Source: CAYXDO01 sp964463485
Lineage (GTDB): Bacteria; Myxococcota; Kuafuiibacteriia; Kuafuiibacteriales; Kuafuiibacteriaceae
Assembly (NCBI GenBank): GCA_964463485.1
Contig: CAYXDO010000035.1
Location: forward strand, 11,903-75,902
Length of the DNA: 64,000 bases
Direction of reading: 5' to 3'
Of the stretch, positions 25,712 to 34,652 are shown one piece after another; the first letter of the stretch is position 1; every line of letters starts with the position of its first letter. The notes beneath the pieces were generated by a model. The model did not search any database, was not told where the DNA came from, and saw only the letters and a program-made list of their open reading frames with translations. A program made the translations under genes and the position numbers.

Positions 25712-27757
25712 ATGCGGCTCAAAGTCCTCGGCCTCTTGTTCGCCCTCCTCGCCTGTAACACTGAGGAGCCCGGAAGCCCTGTCGACGTCGGCCCCTCGAC
25801 CGACGCCCAGTCGGCGGACGCCCGGCAAGATGCGGCGCCACAAGACTCTGGATTCCAGCCAGACGCCGAAGCGACCCTGGACGCGGGCTTCGACCTCGAC
25901 GCACAACCCTCCGACTCAGGCGAGCTCGTCGACGCCGAACCGGACTCGGGCCCCCCCCCCGACGCGGAGCTCGACTCGGGAGAGTCAGTCGACTCAGCAG
26001 AGCCTACGGACGCAGACCCAGGACCCGACGCCGCAGCCGACGCCTCCGTCGACGCAGGCTTCGCTTGTGATTCCAACCCTTGCTTTCCTGGCGTGAGTTG
26101 CGAAGTGCTCTCCAGCGGAGCCTTCGACTGCGGAGACTGCCCCATCGGCTACGCAGGCGACGGAGTGACTTGCAGCGACTTCGACGCCTGCACCCTCAAT
26201 CCCTGCCTCGCAGGAACGACCTGCACGGACAGAGTTGCGCCCGATCCAGGATACTCATGCTCCCCCTGCGTCGGAGCTACCTGCCCGATCCTCCGCGCCC
26301 TCGCCGGCCCCGACCAAGAGACCCTCGCCGGGCGAGTCGTGTCGCTCGAGGGATCCGCGAGTGGCAACAACGGCGCGATCACGTGCTCATGGAGCAACGA
26401 CCAGGACCCGAGCCTACTCACCACCTGCTCCGCCACGGTCACCGTGCAGGCCGAAACGAGCTTCGAGCTCACCGTCACCGATGCCTCCGGAGCATCCGCG
26501 TCCGACGAGCTCGTCGTGAGTATCGTGCCCCTCGTCGCCGACGCAGGACGGGATCAGAACAAACGCCTTGGCGACCAAGTCACCCTCACCGCGAGCTGGT
26601 CCGGAGCTTCCTGTTCCGACGGGAGCTGTATCGAGTGCGTGTGGCGCAACCCAGACCGCTCGATCCTGGCGACGACCTGTACGACGACGACGAGTCCGAC
26701 TTTCACGACCCAATACGAGCTCACGATCACCGACACTCTCCAGGGCGTGGTCGCGACTGACGCGACGACGATCTTCGTCACCGACGCACCGGCCAACTTA
26801 TGCGGCTGGAACGTCGTCGTCATGACGAGCGTCCAATATCCGACCGCACCCAACCCCAACTATACGTGCACTCCCGACGGTCGAGCGCGAAGGCAGACGG
26901 TCAACGGCAAGCCCTCCCTCGTCGTGAGCGATCTCGAGATCGAGAACGCAAAGATCGTCGGATACATCGGGGTCGAGACCTCCTCGGACGACGATCTCAT
27001 CGGAATTCTGTGGGGCATGCAGAACCCCGCGCACACTTACCTCTTGAGCTGGAAGCAGATCTCCCAGGATCTCGGCGCGTGTGGCAACGCGCTCGCCGGC
27101 GTGGCCGTCAAAAAGATCGACGGCGCCGCCGGAGCGCCGACGACCATCTCCTACAACTCGGCGTTCGGATTCAACGCTACGGACTACGTGTACACCTGTG
27201 CAGACGGATGGGCGACCGACCGACTCGACGAGAGCCTGCTGAGTCCAGGTTCCTTCTTCTTCGTGTCACCCCGCGACCCAGGAGCTTCCGCGGCGGGTTG
27301 GCGCGACTTCATCACCTACCGATTCGAAATCTATCACGTGGCTGACCGATCCAAAGTCTTCATCTACGAAGACGACACGAGGTCCGGCTCGACCGCCGTG
27401 CTCACACGAGAGCTCGAAATCGCCGATTCGAGCTATCCTCGAGGTCAGGTCGCCTTCTTCAGCAACTCCCAGGCTCAAGTCGATTTCGGAGACTTCACGT
27501 TCGCCTCGCTCGCCGACTTCGGGGCCCGGGCCGGAGACGACTTTGCGGTCGACGGAGGTCAGACCGCCACGCTCACCGGAGCTGCCGAGCTCGCGGTGCC
27601 ACCCTACTCATGCAGCTGGTCGGAGAGCGGTCTCGAGTTCTCGGGAACCTGCACGACGACGACGACGCCTTCGGTCGACACGACGTACACACTCAGAGTC
27701 ACCGACGGATTCGGACGAGTGGCCGAAGACGATGTCCGAGTCACCGTCGCTCCGTGA
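25712..27757 (+). CDS. Large lipoprotein with Asp-rich linker, EGF-like and thrombospondin-C-like domains
   Basis: This 681-residue protein has a short signal with lipobox ALLAC (Cys15). Residues 16-115 are an Asp/Ser/Ala/Pro linker. Residues about 115-195 are Cys-rich EGF-like (CDSNPCFPGVSCEV, CTLNPCLAGTTC). Residues about 195-365 are two PKD/Ig-like repeats with TC-TTTT spacers. Residues about 370-600 resemble the thrombospondin C-terminal lectin-like domain (GYIGVETSSDDDLIGILWG, YLLSWKQ). A third Ig-like repeat ends the protein. It is a surface or secreted adhesin-like protein of unknown ligand. A run of ten C residues (25951-25960) lies inside the linker in frame. Bits of this gene recur at 32073. 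Confidence 0.75.
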   Translation: MRLKVLGLLFALLACNTEEPGSPVDVGPSTDAQSADARQDAAPQDSGFQPDAEATLDAGFDLDAQPSDSGELVDAEPDSGPPPDAELDSGESVDSAEPTDADPGPDAAADASVDAGFACDSNPCFPGVSCEVLSSGAFDCGDCPIGYAGDGVTCSDFDACTLNPCLAGTTCTDRVAPDPGYSCSPCVGATCPILRALAGPDQETLAGRVVSLEGSASGNNGAITCSWSNDQDPSLLTTCSATVTVQAETSFELTVTDASGASASDELVVSIVPLVADAGRDQNKRLGDQVTLTASWSGASCSDGSCIECVWRNPDRSILATTCTTTTSPTFTTQYELTITDTLQGVVATDATTIFVTDAPANLCGWNVVVMTSVQYPTAPNPNYTCTPDGRARRQTVNGKPSLVVSDLEIENAKIVGYIGVETSSDDDLIGILWGMQNPAHTYLLSWKQISQDLGACGNALAGVAVKKIDGAAGAPTTISYNSAFGFNATDYVYTCADGWATDRLDESLLSPGSFFFVSPRDPGASAAGWRDFITYRFEIYHVADRSKVFIYEDDTRSGSTAVLTRELEIADSSYPRGQVAFFSNSQAQVDFGDFTFASLADFGARAGDDFAVDGGQTATLTGAAELAVPPYSCSWSESGLEFSGTCTTTTTPSVDTTYTLRVTDGFGRVAEDDVRVTVAP

Positions 27758-27844
27758 CGCTCACGGCGCACAAATTCTGGCCCCCATCTCCGATCTCGAT
27801 CTTCCACTGCTGAGTGGTCAACCTCGGCGATAATCCTGGACCAA

Positions 27845-27948
27845 TCGCCGGACCCCTGGGACCGCAGGCATAGCGCTGTACCCCAGGGAGCGGCCGGACC
27901 CCTCGCCGGACCCCTGGGACCGCAGGCATCTTGCCTGCGGCTACTTAG
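27845..27948. repeat. Palindromic intergenic repeat cluster, left copy
   Basis: Two copies of a unit starting TCGCCGGACCCCTGGGACCG flank a spacer AGCGCTGTACCCCAGGGAGC. The second copy continues into a hairpin: 9-bp arms CCGCAGGCA (27920-27928) and TGCCTGCGG (27932-27940) around TCT. The same modules recur at 32139 and 32327, on the other side of the lipoprotein pair. This 200-base gap lies between convergent genes and has no other content. Confidence 0.85.
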
Positions 27949-27957
27949 GCTAGGAGT

Positions 27958-29808
27958 TCAACGCCGAGTGATTTCGAGATTCAAGAGATAGTCGATCGGC
28001 TCGACGCTCTCCACAGCAAGGAAATACGAACCTGCCGGAAGCTCGACGCCTCGAATGGGGTCGACTCCCGCCCCCAAATCGGCAGGCCCGCAACTCGGCT
28101 TGACGACGACCGATGCAGGAGTTGCCACCGCGTGCAGCACCGAAGGCTCGGCGAGGTCGATCCGGTAGAACACATCCACGGGTCGACCAAAGCTGTTGGG
28201 GTCGGGTTCGCGCTCGGAGGCGGCTCCACGCGTCGATCCAAAAAACGTCACCGGGATATCGATTCCCGGAAACGAAATCGGAAGGGCATCCACGCATGCG
28301 TCGTTGCTCGGGCGAGGCCCGGAAGGCTCGATACGATAGGACAGATGGAAAGTCGTGTCCGCACAGCCTCCGAAGGCAGCCGCTCCGACATGAAGATGAA
28401 GCAGTCCGGGACCCACGCCGAATAGGCCGCGAGGCAAAAATCGCCCCAGAAACCTCGGTTCGCCGCAGGTCCCGGCGAACGCGTACCCGGAGAGCTGAGC
28501 AGCCTCGTAGCTGACGTGAATGTCAGATCGTTCTGTCAGCTCCAGGGCGTAGTAGAGACCGTTGAGGCGGGCACCAAACGGGTTGACTGACTCCGCCGCG
28601 GACACGTACGAGCCCTCGATGATATGCCAACCGACTTGGTTCGGGAGCGAAGCCGCGTCGTCGCAATCGTCATTTGGTGGACGCGGAGCGTCGAAGATCT
28701 CCAGGTTAATCACACCAACGCCTGCTACGACATAGTCGTCGAATGGGCGGGCCCGTAAGAAATAGGTCCCTTGCTCGAGATAGCCGGAGCAAGCAGGAGA
28801 GTACCCGAGCCCACCTGGGTAGGGCATGGGGTTGCAGTTGCCGTCGAGTAGGTCGACATCAAAGCTCACATGGGGAACGGTACTGTTCAGCGTCGATGTC
28901 GAGTTGACCGAAATGATGGCAGGTTGGTCGAGCTCGAGCTTCCAAAACTGTTCCGCGACTGGGTCTGAAATCCATCGGACCCTGAGATCCACGGGCAGAG
29001 TGGCGCTGCGTTGGGTCGATTCGAGCAACGTTGCATGCTCACAAGAGGTGTTGGACGGTGGTGTGCTGGGAGCGCCGGGCAAGATGCGAATCTCGACCTC
29101 CGAAGTCCTCGGATTTTCGCTGGTCTCTATGAAGACGAAGTGCTTTCCGGACGCAACACTTCGAAGGAAGTTGCCGCACGCCAACTCGGGACCGCCGCCG
29201 CAGGAATTCGTGACCAAAGCCGGCACGGCTCCGACCTGCCTTCGAGCAAGATCTCGCCGAGCGAATAAGAAGGCATCCACCGTAAGATCGGCGGCCGACG
29301 GCAACTCGATTTCGAACGCGAGTTGCGGGCGATTCTGAGTGCAGGATCCTTCGACCAATCGGCGAGCGTTCGCAAAATCGCGAACTATATGGGCACCGGA
29401 GTCGTGAATGACGATCGGCTCGGCGGCACAACTATCCACGTCTCTGATTTCGACGGTCAACGGAGCCGCATGGCCCGAGAATGCGAGCAGCGCGGGTCCA
29501 TTCACGGCCGCCTGACGCGCGCGTGGTCCGATCGGTCGACATGCTGCGTCGATCGGGAAGAACTCGGCGTCTGGATCCGACGGCCCGAGCCAGACTTCGA
29601 CCTGAGCTCCTTCCACAAACTCGAGCACGGTGGCATCGTCTGGGAGCCCTTCGTCGGTCGGAACCGACGGGGCCGGTCCAAGGTCAAGGGCGCCGCGGAA
29701 GCCGGGACGAACGATGAGACTCGGTGCACAGTCAGAATCCATGCAGCCGGAATGGGGAAACAGCACCAAGACGACGACCATGAACGAACGTTTCACTGAC
29801 TGCCGCAT
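27958..29808 (-). CDS. Large lipoprotein, tandem paralogue of the next gene upstream
   Basis: This 616-residue protein has an N-terminal signal and lipobox PHSGC (Cys22). The mature part is a series of beta-sandwich-like units, each beginning with a Pro/Asn/Asp/Cys motif (PPSNTSCEHA, PPNDDCDDA, RPSNDACVDA) and each containing a G-Y/F-x-L-x-R/AV strand (GTYFLRARPF, GSYFLAVES, GKHFVFIET). Such units resemble pre-peptidase C-terminal-like domains of secreted proteins. It shares the order of these units with the 619-residue protein encoded four bases upstream, so the pair arose by tandem duplication. It is probably a cell-surface protein; no enzymatic motif is seen. Composition is slightly less GC-rich than housekeeping neighbours. 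Confidence 0.7.
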   Translation of the reverse strand: MRQSVKRSFMVVVLVLFPHSGCMDSDCAPSLIVRPGFRGALDLGPAPSVPTDEGLPDDATVLEFVEGAQVEVWLGPSDPDAEFFPIDAACRPIGPRARQAAVNGPALLAFSGHAAPLTVEIRDVDSCAAEPIVIHDSGAHIVRDFANARRLVEGSCTQNRPQLAFEIELPSAADLTVDAFLFARRDLARRQVGAVPALVTNSCGGGPELACGNFLRSVASGKHFVFIETSENPRTSEVEIRILPGAPSTPPSNTSCEHATLLESTQRSATLPVDLRVRWISDPVAEQFWKLELDQPAIISVNSTSTLNSTVPHVSFDVDLLDGNCNPMPYPGGLGYSPACSGYLEQGTYFLRARPFDDYVVAGVGVINLEIFDAPRPPNDDCDDAASLPNQVGWHIIEGSYVSAAESVNPFGARLNGLYYALELTERSDIHVSYEAAQLSGYAFAGTCGEPRFLGRFLPRGLFGVGPGLLHLHVGAAAFGGCADTTFHLSYRIEPSGPRPSNDACVDALPISFPGIDIPVTFFGSTRGAASEREPDPNSFGRPVDVFYRIDLAEPSVLHAVATPASVVVKPSCGPADLGAGVDPIRGVELPAGSYFLAVESVEPIDYLLNLEITRR

Positions 29809-29812
29809 CGGC

Positions 29813-31672
29813 TCACTCCGTATCCAGAAGCTCGAGCCTGAGCACGAATTCCTGGCTGCTCAGCCCGCCAACAAACAAGCGGAGCTCACCGGGCGGTACA
29901 ACCGTGAGAACCTCGCTTTGGCAAGACGACACGCCGAGGTGTGCGCAATCAGCACCCAGCGCAAGACGTCCATCACCTGACTCGAACGCAGCGTACAAAA
30001 GCGAGCGCTCCGGTACTTGTAGGGCGTAGAAGAGGTCGGCTGCCAGAGTGCATGCACTTCTGTCTCGCTCAGTGATATCAAAGCTCGCCCCGCGAAAGGA
30101 CCCTTCGATGCGCACGGGCGCATGGAGCCCCGGGAATTCAACCTGAGAGGCCGTCAAGCACGTGTCGTTTGAAGGCGCCGGAGGCGAAGCGGTGATTTGA
30201 TACTCGAGCCGGAACCTCCCCGGCGCGCAGGAGAGCTCAGCGGTGGATGGCGCCCGGATCCACAGCGGCCCCGGCGCCAATCCAAGGAGCTGGTCCCCGG
30301 CTAGGCCACAAGTCGCAACGAAGTCGGGTCGATCGCAGGCGCCACGAAACACTGACAACGCAGCGATTCCATCGTGCTCTAGAATCGTGAGGTCAGACCT
30401 GGCACGCAAGTCCAGGCGGAGGTAGGCGCTCTTTTCATCAAGACATACGCTCGAGAGCTCCACTTCGGCCGAGAAATTTCCTTCCGCCGCATGGAGCCCA
30501 ACGTCCGAAGGAATCAGCTGGGCCCCTTCGCACCGCGCCGACGCGGGTGACTCCGACGGCTCCGAAAGGAAAAGGTGGATTTCGCCTTTCGCGCGAGCAT
30601 CGAAGATCGTCGCTCGCACATAGTACGTTCCAGGTTGCAGCAATGCAGGACATGGATCGAAGGGAGTGGAGCAGTCCGACTGAAGCAACAGCCAGTAGAA
30701 GCCAGCAGCATCAGTGGCCCATAATCCGTCGAAGACGGCAGGTTTCGAAAGATCCAACCTCCAGAACTGTTGATGCCCCCACACAGACGTAAACTGCGGA
30801 GAGTACTCCACAGACAAAACAGCTGAGTTGTTGCCATCGAACGCGATGGCTTGGCTCCGGTCGCAAGAGGTATTGGACGGCCACGCGGACCGCGTCGTTC
30901 GCCGGACGGTCACTCGTGCCGAGGTCGCGACGGGATCCTCCGCGGCCTCGACCGCGAGAAAGTACTTTCCTGGCGGAACATCGCGAATCACGTCGCGGCA
31001 TCCCAAGTCCTGGCCATCCGGGCAGGAGTCACGAAGGTAGACGTAGAAGTCCTGTCGTCGGGAGCCCGATTGTCCCTCGACTTCGACTTCGAGGTTTGAC
31101 GGCTCCGGAATGTCGAGCTCGAAGACGACTTCCGGGTGGTTCGTGCCACACGGGTTGAGCATGAGATCTTTGGCGTCCGCGAAGTTTTCAATGGTCGTTG
31201 TCGTATCAAGGCTGAGCGGGATCGCTGGACAGGCGCTTGCGGGGTTCATTTCGGGGTCGACCTCGAGCGTCACGCTCGAGTCCTTCGGCCCGATGAGTGC
31301 CAGCCGAGTCCGGCCCACGACGTTCGCCGCTCGACCGCACTCACCGATGATCTGGCAGTCCACGTCGAGACGGAGCATTCGCGTCGAGGGCAGGCTGCCT
31401 TCGATGGAGATGGGAGTCAGCTCCGCTGCCATGATTTCCGCGTAAGCTACCGCGTCGTCCTCTGAGGCCCCGCACAGGCCACGAGGCGCGCTCTGCCGGA
31501 GCGGGACGGTAAGAGGTCCGCGGGACCGCGGGTCGATTCGGACCATAGTCTCGCACTCCCCAGGCGCGGGCCCTGATTCAGGAGTTTCGTCGGCGCATGA
31601 CAGGAGAAAGGCGATAGCCGCTGCCGCAAGGTACCGGCCTCGGCCAGTCGCAGAGTCCCATCGCCGGGTCAT
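29813..31672 (-). CDS. Large lipoprotein, tandem paralogue of the gene downstream
   Basis: This 619-residue protein has a signal and lipobox FLLSC (Cys26). Like its downstream neighbour it carries repeated units headed by SNTSCDRS, SNDTCLTA and similar motifs, with strands GKYFLAVEA, GTYYVRATIF and GELRLFVGG. The N-terminal 130 residues (ECETMVRIDPRSRGPL, then DCQIIGECGRA) match the layout of its paralogue (DCAPSLIVRPGFRGAL, then ACRPIGPRARQA). The two genes are 4 bases apart and surely co-transcribed. Its start overlaps, by ATGA, the end of an open frame extending back to 32085 whose composition does not convince me. The role is unknown; surface display is likely. Confidence 0.7.
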   Translation of the reverse strand: MTRRWDSATGRGRYLAAAAIAFLLSCADETPESGPAPGECETMVRIDPRSRGPLTVPLRQSAPRGLCGASEDDAVAYAEIMAAELTPISIEGSLPSTRMLRLDVDCQIIGECGRAANVVGRTRLALIGPKDSSVTLEVDPEMNPASACPAIPLSLDTTTTIENFADAKDLMLNPCGTNHPEVVFELDIPEPSNLEVEVEGQSGSRRQDFYVYLRDSCPDGQDLGCRDVIRDVPPGKYFLAVEAAEDPVATSARVTVRRTTRSAWPSNTSCDRSQAIAFDGNNSAVLSVEYSPQFTSVWGHQQFWRLDLSKPAVFDGLWATDAAGFYWLLLQSDCSTPFDPCPALLQPGTYYVRATIFDARAKGEIHLFLSEPSESPASARCEGAQLIPSDVGLHAAEGNFSAEVELSSVCLDEKSAYLRLDLRARSDLTILEHDGIAALSVFRGACDRPDFVATCGLAGDQLLGLAPGPLWIRAPSTAELSCAPGRFRLEYQITASPPAPSNDTCLTASQVEFPGLHAPVRIEGSFRGASFDITERDRSACTLAADLFYALQVPERSLLYAAFESGDGRLALGADCAHLGVSSCQSEVLTVVPPGELRLFVGGLSSQEFVLRLELLDTE

Positions 31673-32072
31673 TGGCCCTCCCCATGAGGTCGTTCGGCTG
31701 ACGTCGGTACGGCCCTGGGGTCCAGACGGCCTGAAGGATCCAGTCTGCGCCCGATCCGCGACACGGGTCCAGCGTAGCAGAGTGCCTCGTGAAGCTCACG
31801 TGCGAACCACGACAGGCTGATCGCGATCGGAGCTTCGTGCTTCGTCGAACGGAGCAAATTTCGGAGCTCGATGACCGCACTAGACTGGGGCCCAATGAAT
31901 CGGAGCGATTCTCTGAGCACAAACGATTGCGCTCTTGCGATCGTTCGTGCACGCCCACCTCGTGCGACCGATCCGACAAAACACCCCCGAAGAATTCTGG
32001 TTCGTGACCTCCAGGAGTTTGGAGTCCCGATTCTTCTTGAAGCCAGACCCCCAGGCCGTCGAGATCGTGGGC

Positions 32073-32139
32073 TTCTGGATTCCACCTAGACGCTGAAGCG
32101 GCCCTGGACGCGGGCTTCGACGTGGTCGCGACTGACGCG
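32073..32139 (+). pseudogene. Internally deleted remnant of the 25712 lipoprotein gene
   Basis: Bases 32073-32121 match 25847-25893 with few changes (TCTGGATTCC, then AGACGC-GAAGCG, then CCTGGACGCGGGCTTCGAC). The next 19 bases (32121-32139) match 26746-26764 exactly (CGTGGTCGCGACTGACGCG). The two source segments are 850 bases apart in the intact gene, so this is a copy that lost everything between. It abuts a palindromic repeat at its right end. Confidence 0.8.
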
Positions 32140-32178
32140 CCCTGGGACCGCAGGCATCTTGCCTGCGGCTACTTAGGG
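32139..32178. repeat. Palindromic repeat, middle copy
   Basis: CCTGGGACCG leads into the same 9-bp-arm hairpin (32148-32156 and 32160-32168, loop TCT), then GCTACTTAGG, as at 27911-27949. It follows directly on the lipoprotein-gene remnant. Confidence 0.85.
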
Positions 32179-32326
32179 CCCGTTAAAGAATTACCGGATC
32201 AACTCGGTCTTCGATGGCTCCGAAGGATCCCTACCGTCGCCTTGGGACAGTAGGATACGGGCCCTTAGTGCATCCGTGGAAAGGATAGGAATGCTGCAAG
32301 TTATTTCCTCACGGTGCCTTAGTGTA

Positions 32327-32425
32327 CCCCCCCCCTCGCCGGACCCCTGGGACCGCAGGCATCTTGCCTGCGGCTACTTAGCGCTGTACCCCAGGGAGCG
32401 GCCGGACCCCGGGACCGCAGACATC
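32327..32425. repeat. Palindromic repeat cluster, right copy
   Basis: After nine C residues, the cluster repeats TCGCCGGACCCCTGGGACCG, the hairpin and GGCTACTTA, then the spacer module AGCGCTGTACCCCAGGGAGC and a degenerate third unit (GGGACCGCAGACATCT). The order of modules is a permutation of the left cluster at 27845. Confidence 0.85.
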
Positions 32426-32509
32426 TAGAGTCCGAAGAGGAAGCGGATCAGTCGGAGAGCCATCAACACTTCACTCTCGCGCGACCGCCAATGTGAAGGC
32501 GGAACCTAC

Positions 32510-34123
32510 TCACTTTTGCTGAGCCGCGTCTTTCGGCACGTGCGAGCACGCTTCCTGGTGCCCGAGGCCGCAGGCCTTCACGAGATCGGGCGTCGCCTTG
32601 GCGTCCTGCTTCGAGTGATGAAAATACGTGGCTCGTCCAAAATAAGCATCCGCTCGGCCCGGATTCGCCGCCACGAACTCGTTCCACGCCGCTTCGACCT
32701 CCGGGAACCGCTTCTCGAACTCGAGCGCAAGAACCAACTCGTCGTAGAACGTTATGTTGGATTTTGCGGTCCGCGCGCGCTCCTTCAGACCTTCGATTCC
32801 ATGTTTTCCGACAAGGGCCAAGACGCGCCGACCTTGCAGCTCCTGATCGTCCGGAACCAACCGGAGCGCGCTATCGAAGGACCTCACAGCCTCGTCGTAC
32901 TTTTTCTCCTTGGTGAGCTCGGAGCCTCGATAGTTGAGAGTAGCCCGGATCCACTTGAGCCGCTCGGCAAGCTCTTCGCGGCCAGGCGAGAGTCGGGCCT
33001 CCCTCAGCACCTCGTCGGCCGCTTCTTCGAAGCGAGAGGCGTCCGAGAGCGCTCTGAAACGATCGGCGTAAAATCCTGGCTCGTTGGGCTCGAGCTCGAT
33101 CGCCCTGGTGAGATCCGCGAGCCGGGCTTCCTGCTTTCCCAACTTCTCCCGAGCCCTGGCTCGTTTCTCGAGGGCAGTAGCAGACTCAGCATGCGCCATG
33201 GCGTTGGTGCACTGCGCTTCGACCTCGGCGCCGTTTTTGTCGTCGAGCTTCATTCGCCGGCACCTGGAGATCGCCGCCTGGTCGAGTAGCTTTGCGAGCT
33301 TTGGATTCCGCTGGGCCCCATCCTGTGCCTTCTGAGCGAAGCGATCCATCTCCTCATACGAGCCGCCCCATTCGGGAGTCCGGCCGCGAAGGTAGACACC
33401 CCGAACCGCGAAGCAGTCGGGACAGGCCGCGAGGGCCCGCCCGAGAGTCGCCGCTTGCCCAGCTTCGTCGCCGCCCGAGCGCCCGCCGTTGATGAGCTCG
33501 AAGAATGCGCCCTGCAAGTTCGGTCGCAGCTCGAGGGCACGATCGAGATCCTTTCGACCTCGCGCGAGAAGCTCCCTCATCTTGGCGAACTGCTCGGCCG
33601 AAGTCTCGCTCGCGTACTTCTCTCCGCGAGCATCCCACGCGCGTGCGCTCAGGTACACGCCTCGACCCAACCACGACGCAAACGACTTCGGCGAGTGCGC
33701 GACCCACTCGTCCAAGATCGGCTCGAGCGAGAGATCCGGGATGAAGAAGGCCCGCGCCGAGTCGATGCTCCACCGCTCCTTGCGGAGGTCGGCTTCGAAG
33801 TCGGCCTGATACGAGGCAAGATAGGTCTCCAGCTGCTCGAATTTGCGAGCCCGGAGCAGCGCGAGCAACCCAGCCGCGTCGGCCGTCGCGACGGGCTCGC
33901 CAAACTGATTCAGTCCCGGGCCCCCAATCATCGGCCGCTCGGTCGGAAGGGGGAGCTCGGGGACAGACCTGATAGAATGTCCGCCAGTGACCTTCGGCGC
34001 CGTCTGCTTCGCCTTCGAACGAGACGCGACCTCGGTTTCGGTCTCGCCGATCAACGCTTTGTGATCAAAACATCCGGCCGACGAGAGAATGAGGACATGG
34101 AAGATTGCTCGAGCAGGCCTCAT
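32510..34123 (-). CDS. TPR-repeat lipoprotein
   Basis: About 537 residues from ATG 34123 (MRPARAIFHVLILSSAGC); the upstream in-frame Met at 34162 would spoil the signal. The lipobox is SSAGC (Cys18). A low-complexity linker is followed by a domain with repeated helix pairs: FEQLETYLASYQADFEADL, KDLDRALELRPNLQGAFFEL, ADLTRAIELEPNEPGFYADR, EAVRSFDSALRLVPDDQEL and EVEAAWNEFVAANPGRADAY. These are tetratricopeptide-type repeats with Sel1-like flavour near the end (LVKACGLGHQEACSH). It is probably an outer-membrane or periplasmic scaffold. It is divergent from the decayed pilin-like operon. Confidence 0.75.
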   Translation of the reverse strand: MRPARAIFHVLILSSAGCFDHKALIGETETEVASRSKAKQTAPKVTGGHSIRSVPELPLPTERPMIGGPGLNQFGEPVATADAAGLLALLRARKFEQLETYLASYQADFEADLRKERWSIDSARAFFIPDLSLEPILDEWVAHSPKSFASWLGRGVYLSARAWDARGEKYASETSAEQFAKMRELLARGRKDLDRALELRPNLQGAFFELINGGRSGGDEAGQAATLGRALAACPDCFAVRGVYLRGRTPEWGGSYEEMDRFAQKAQDGAQRNPKLAKLLDQAAISRCRRMKLDDKNGAEVEAQCTNAMAHAESATALEKRARAREKLGKQEARLADLTRAIELEPNEPGFYADRFRALSDASRFEEAADEVLREARLSPGREELAERLKWIRATLNYRGSELTKEKKYDEAVRSFDSALRLVPDDQELQGRRVLALVGKHGIEGLKERARTAKSNITFYDELVLALEFEKRFPEVEAAWNEFVAANPGRADAYFGRATYFHHSKQDAKATPDLVKACGLGHQEACSHVPKDAAQQK

Positions 34124-34203
34124 GTGTACCCCCACGTTCGAAGCTACGCCGAACCGTATCATCGGGACTCAGGCTGCCTGGAACCATGGAAGCGCGCAAG
34201 TGA

Positions 34204-34557
34204 TCCGAGCCCTCGCACCTCCTTTGGATTTATCGCGCCGATTGGCGCGCACAGCAATCCAGCGCGACTCCAAGGTCGAGCGAGCCCGATTTCGAGCCGT
34301 GCCCGATTTCAGTCGCCTGGGTCGCCGCCAGCGTTCGACATCAGATCAGAAAGCACGCTTCGGATGCCGAAGCGGACTCCCTGCTCGCAGCGAGAGTCGC
34401 CGAACGCCTGGTGGAGAACGGGTTGAGCGTCGAGCTGGCTGCCAAAATCGCCGCGAAGTCCCTCCTGCGACCCGCGCCAACCATCCCGATGGAACGAACG
34501 GAGTTGCTCTTCGACAGCTTCCGATGCCCGGTCGGCGACCGAGCGTGGACCAACTGA
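34204..34557 (+). pseudogene. 5'-truncated fragment at the head of the pilin-like operon
   Basis: The frame from 34204 to TGA 34557 has no ATG, GTG or TTG in its first 60 codons. From about 34339 on it reads as clear protein (HASDAEADSLLAARVAERLV, ENGLSVELAAKIAAKSLL, TELLFDSFRCPVGDRAWTN). This is the C-terminal end of a helical protein that lost its start. Its end overlaps the next small gene. I cannot name the family. Confidence 0.5.
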
Positions 34558-34652
34558 ATCGTCTCGGTTTCGTGGCCGGAGCCATCTGGGTAGTTCTTTG
34601 GTTCTATTCCGTGCGTTTCGAAAACGTCATCGAGAACGTGGGGCTCCTTTGA
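34524..34652 (+). CDS. 42-residue single-span membrane protein
   Basis: From ATG 34524 (GTG 34545 is also possible), the product has one hydrophobic span (LGFVAGAIWVVLWFYSV) and a short C-terminal tail. It overlaps the fragment upstream, and its stop overlaps the TTG start of the pilin-like gene (TTGA, 34649-34652). This nested overlap suggests an operon of co-translated genes. The function is unknown. Small bitopic proteins occur in type II secretion and type IV pilus operons, but no specific match is claimed. Confidence 0.45.
   Translation: MPGRRPSVDQLNRLGFVAGAIWVVLWFYSVRFENVIENVGLL

Larger units (their letters stand above)
31673..32509. other. 837-base gap with remnants and repeats, no intact gene
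   Basis: The gap holds a shrunken remnant of the 25712 lipoprotein gene, two clusters of the palindromic repeat and little else. A minus-strand open frame (31669-32085) shows some protein-like stretches (RNLLRSTKHEAPIAISLSWF) but an Arg/Ser-rich remainder and no recognisable start, so I do not call it a gene. Confidence 0.5.

Noticed and set aside
31669..32085. Minus-strand gene of 138 codons overlapping the lipoprotein start
   Set aside because: It has mixed composition, runs through a lipoprotein-gene remnant at its start and shows no domain. The ATGA overlap alone is not enough.
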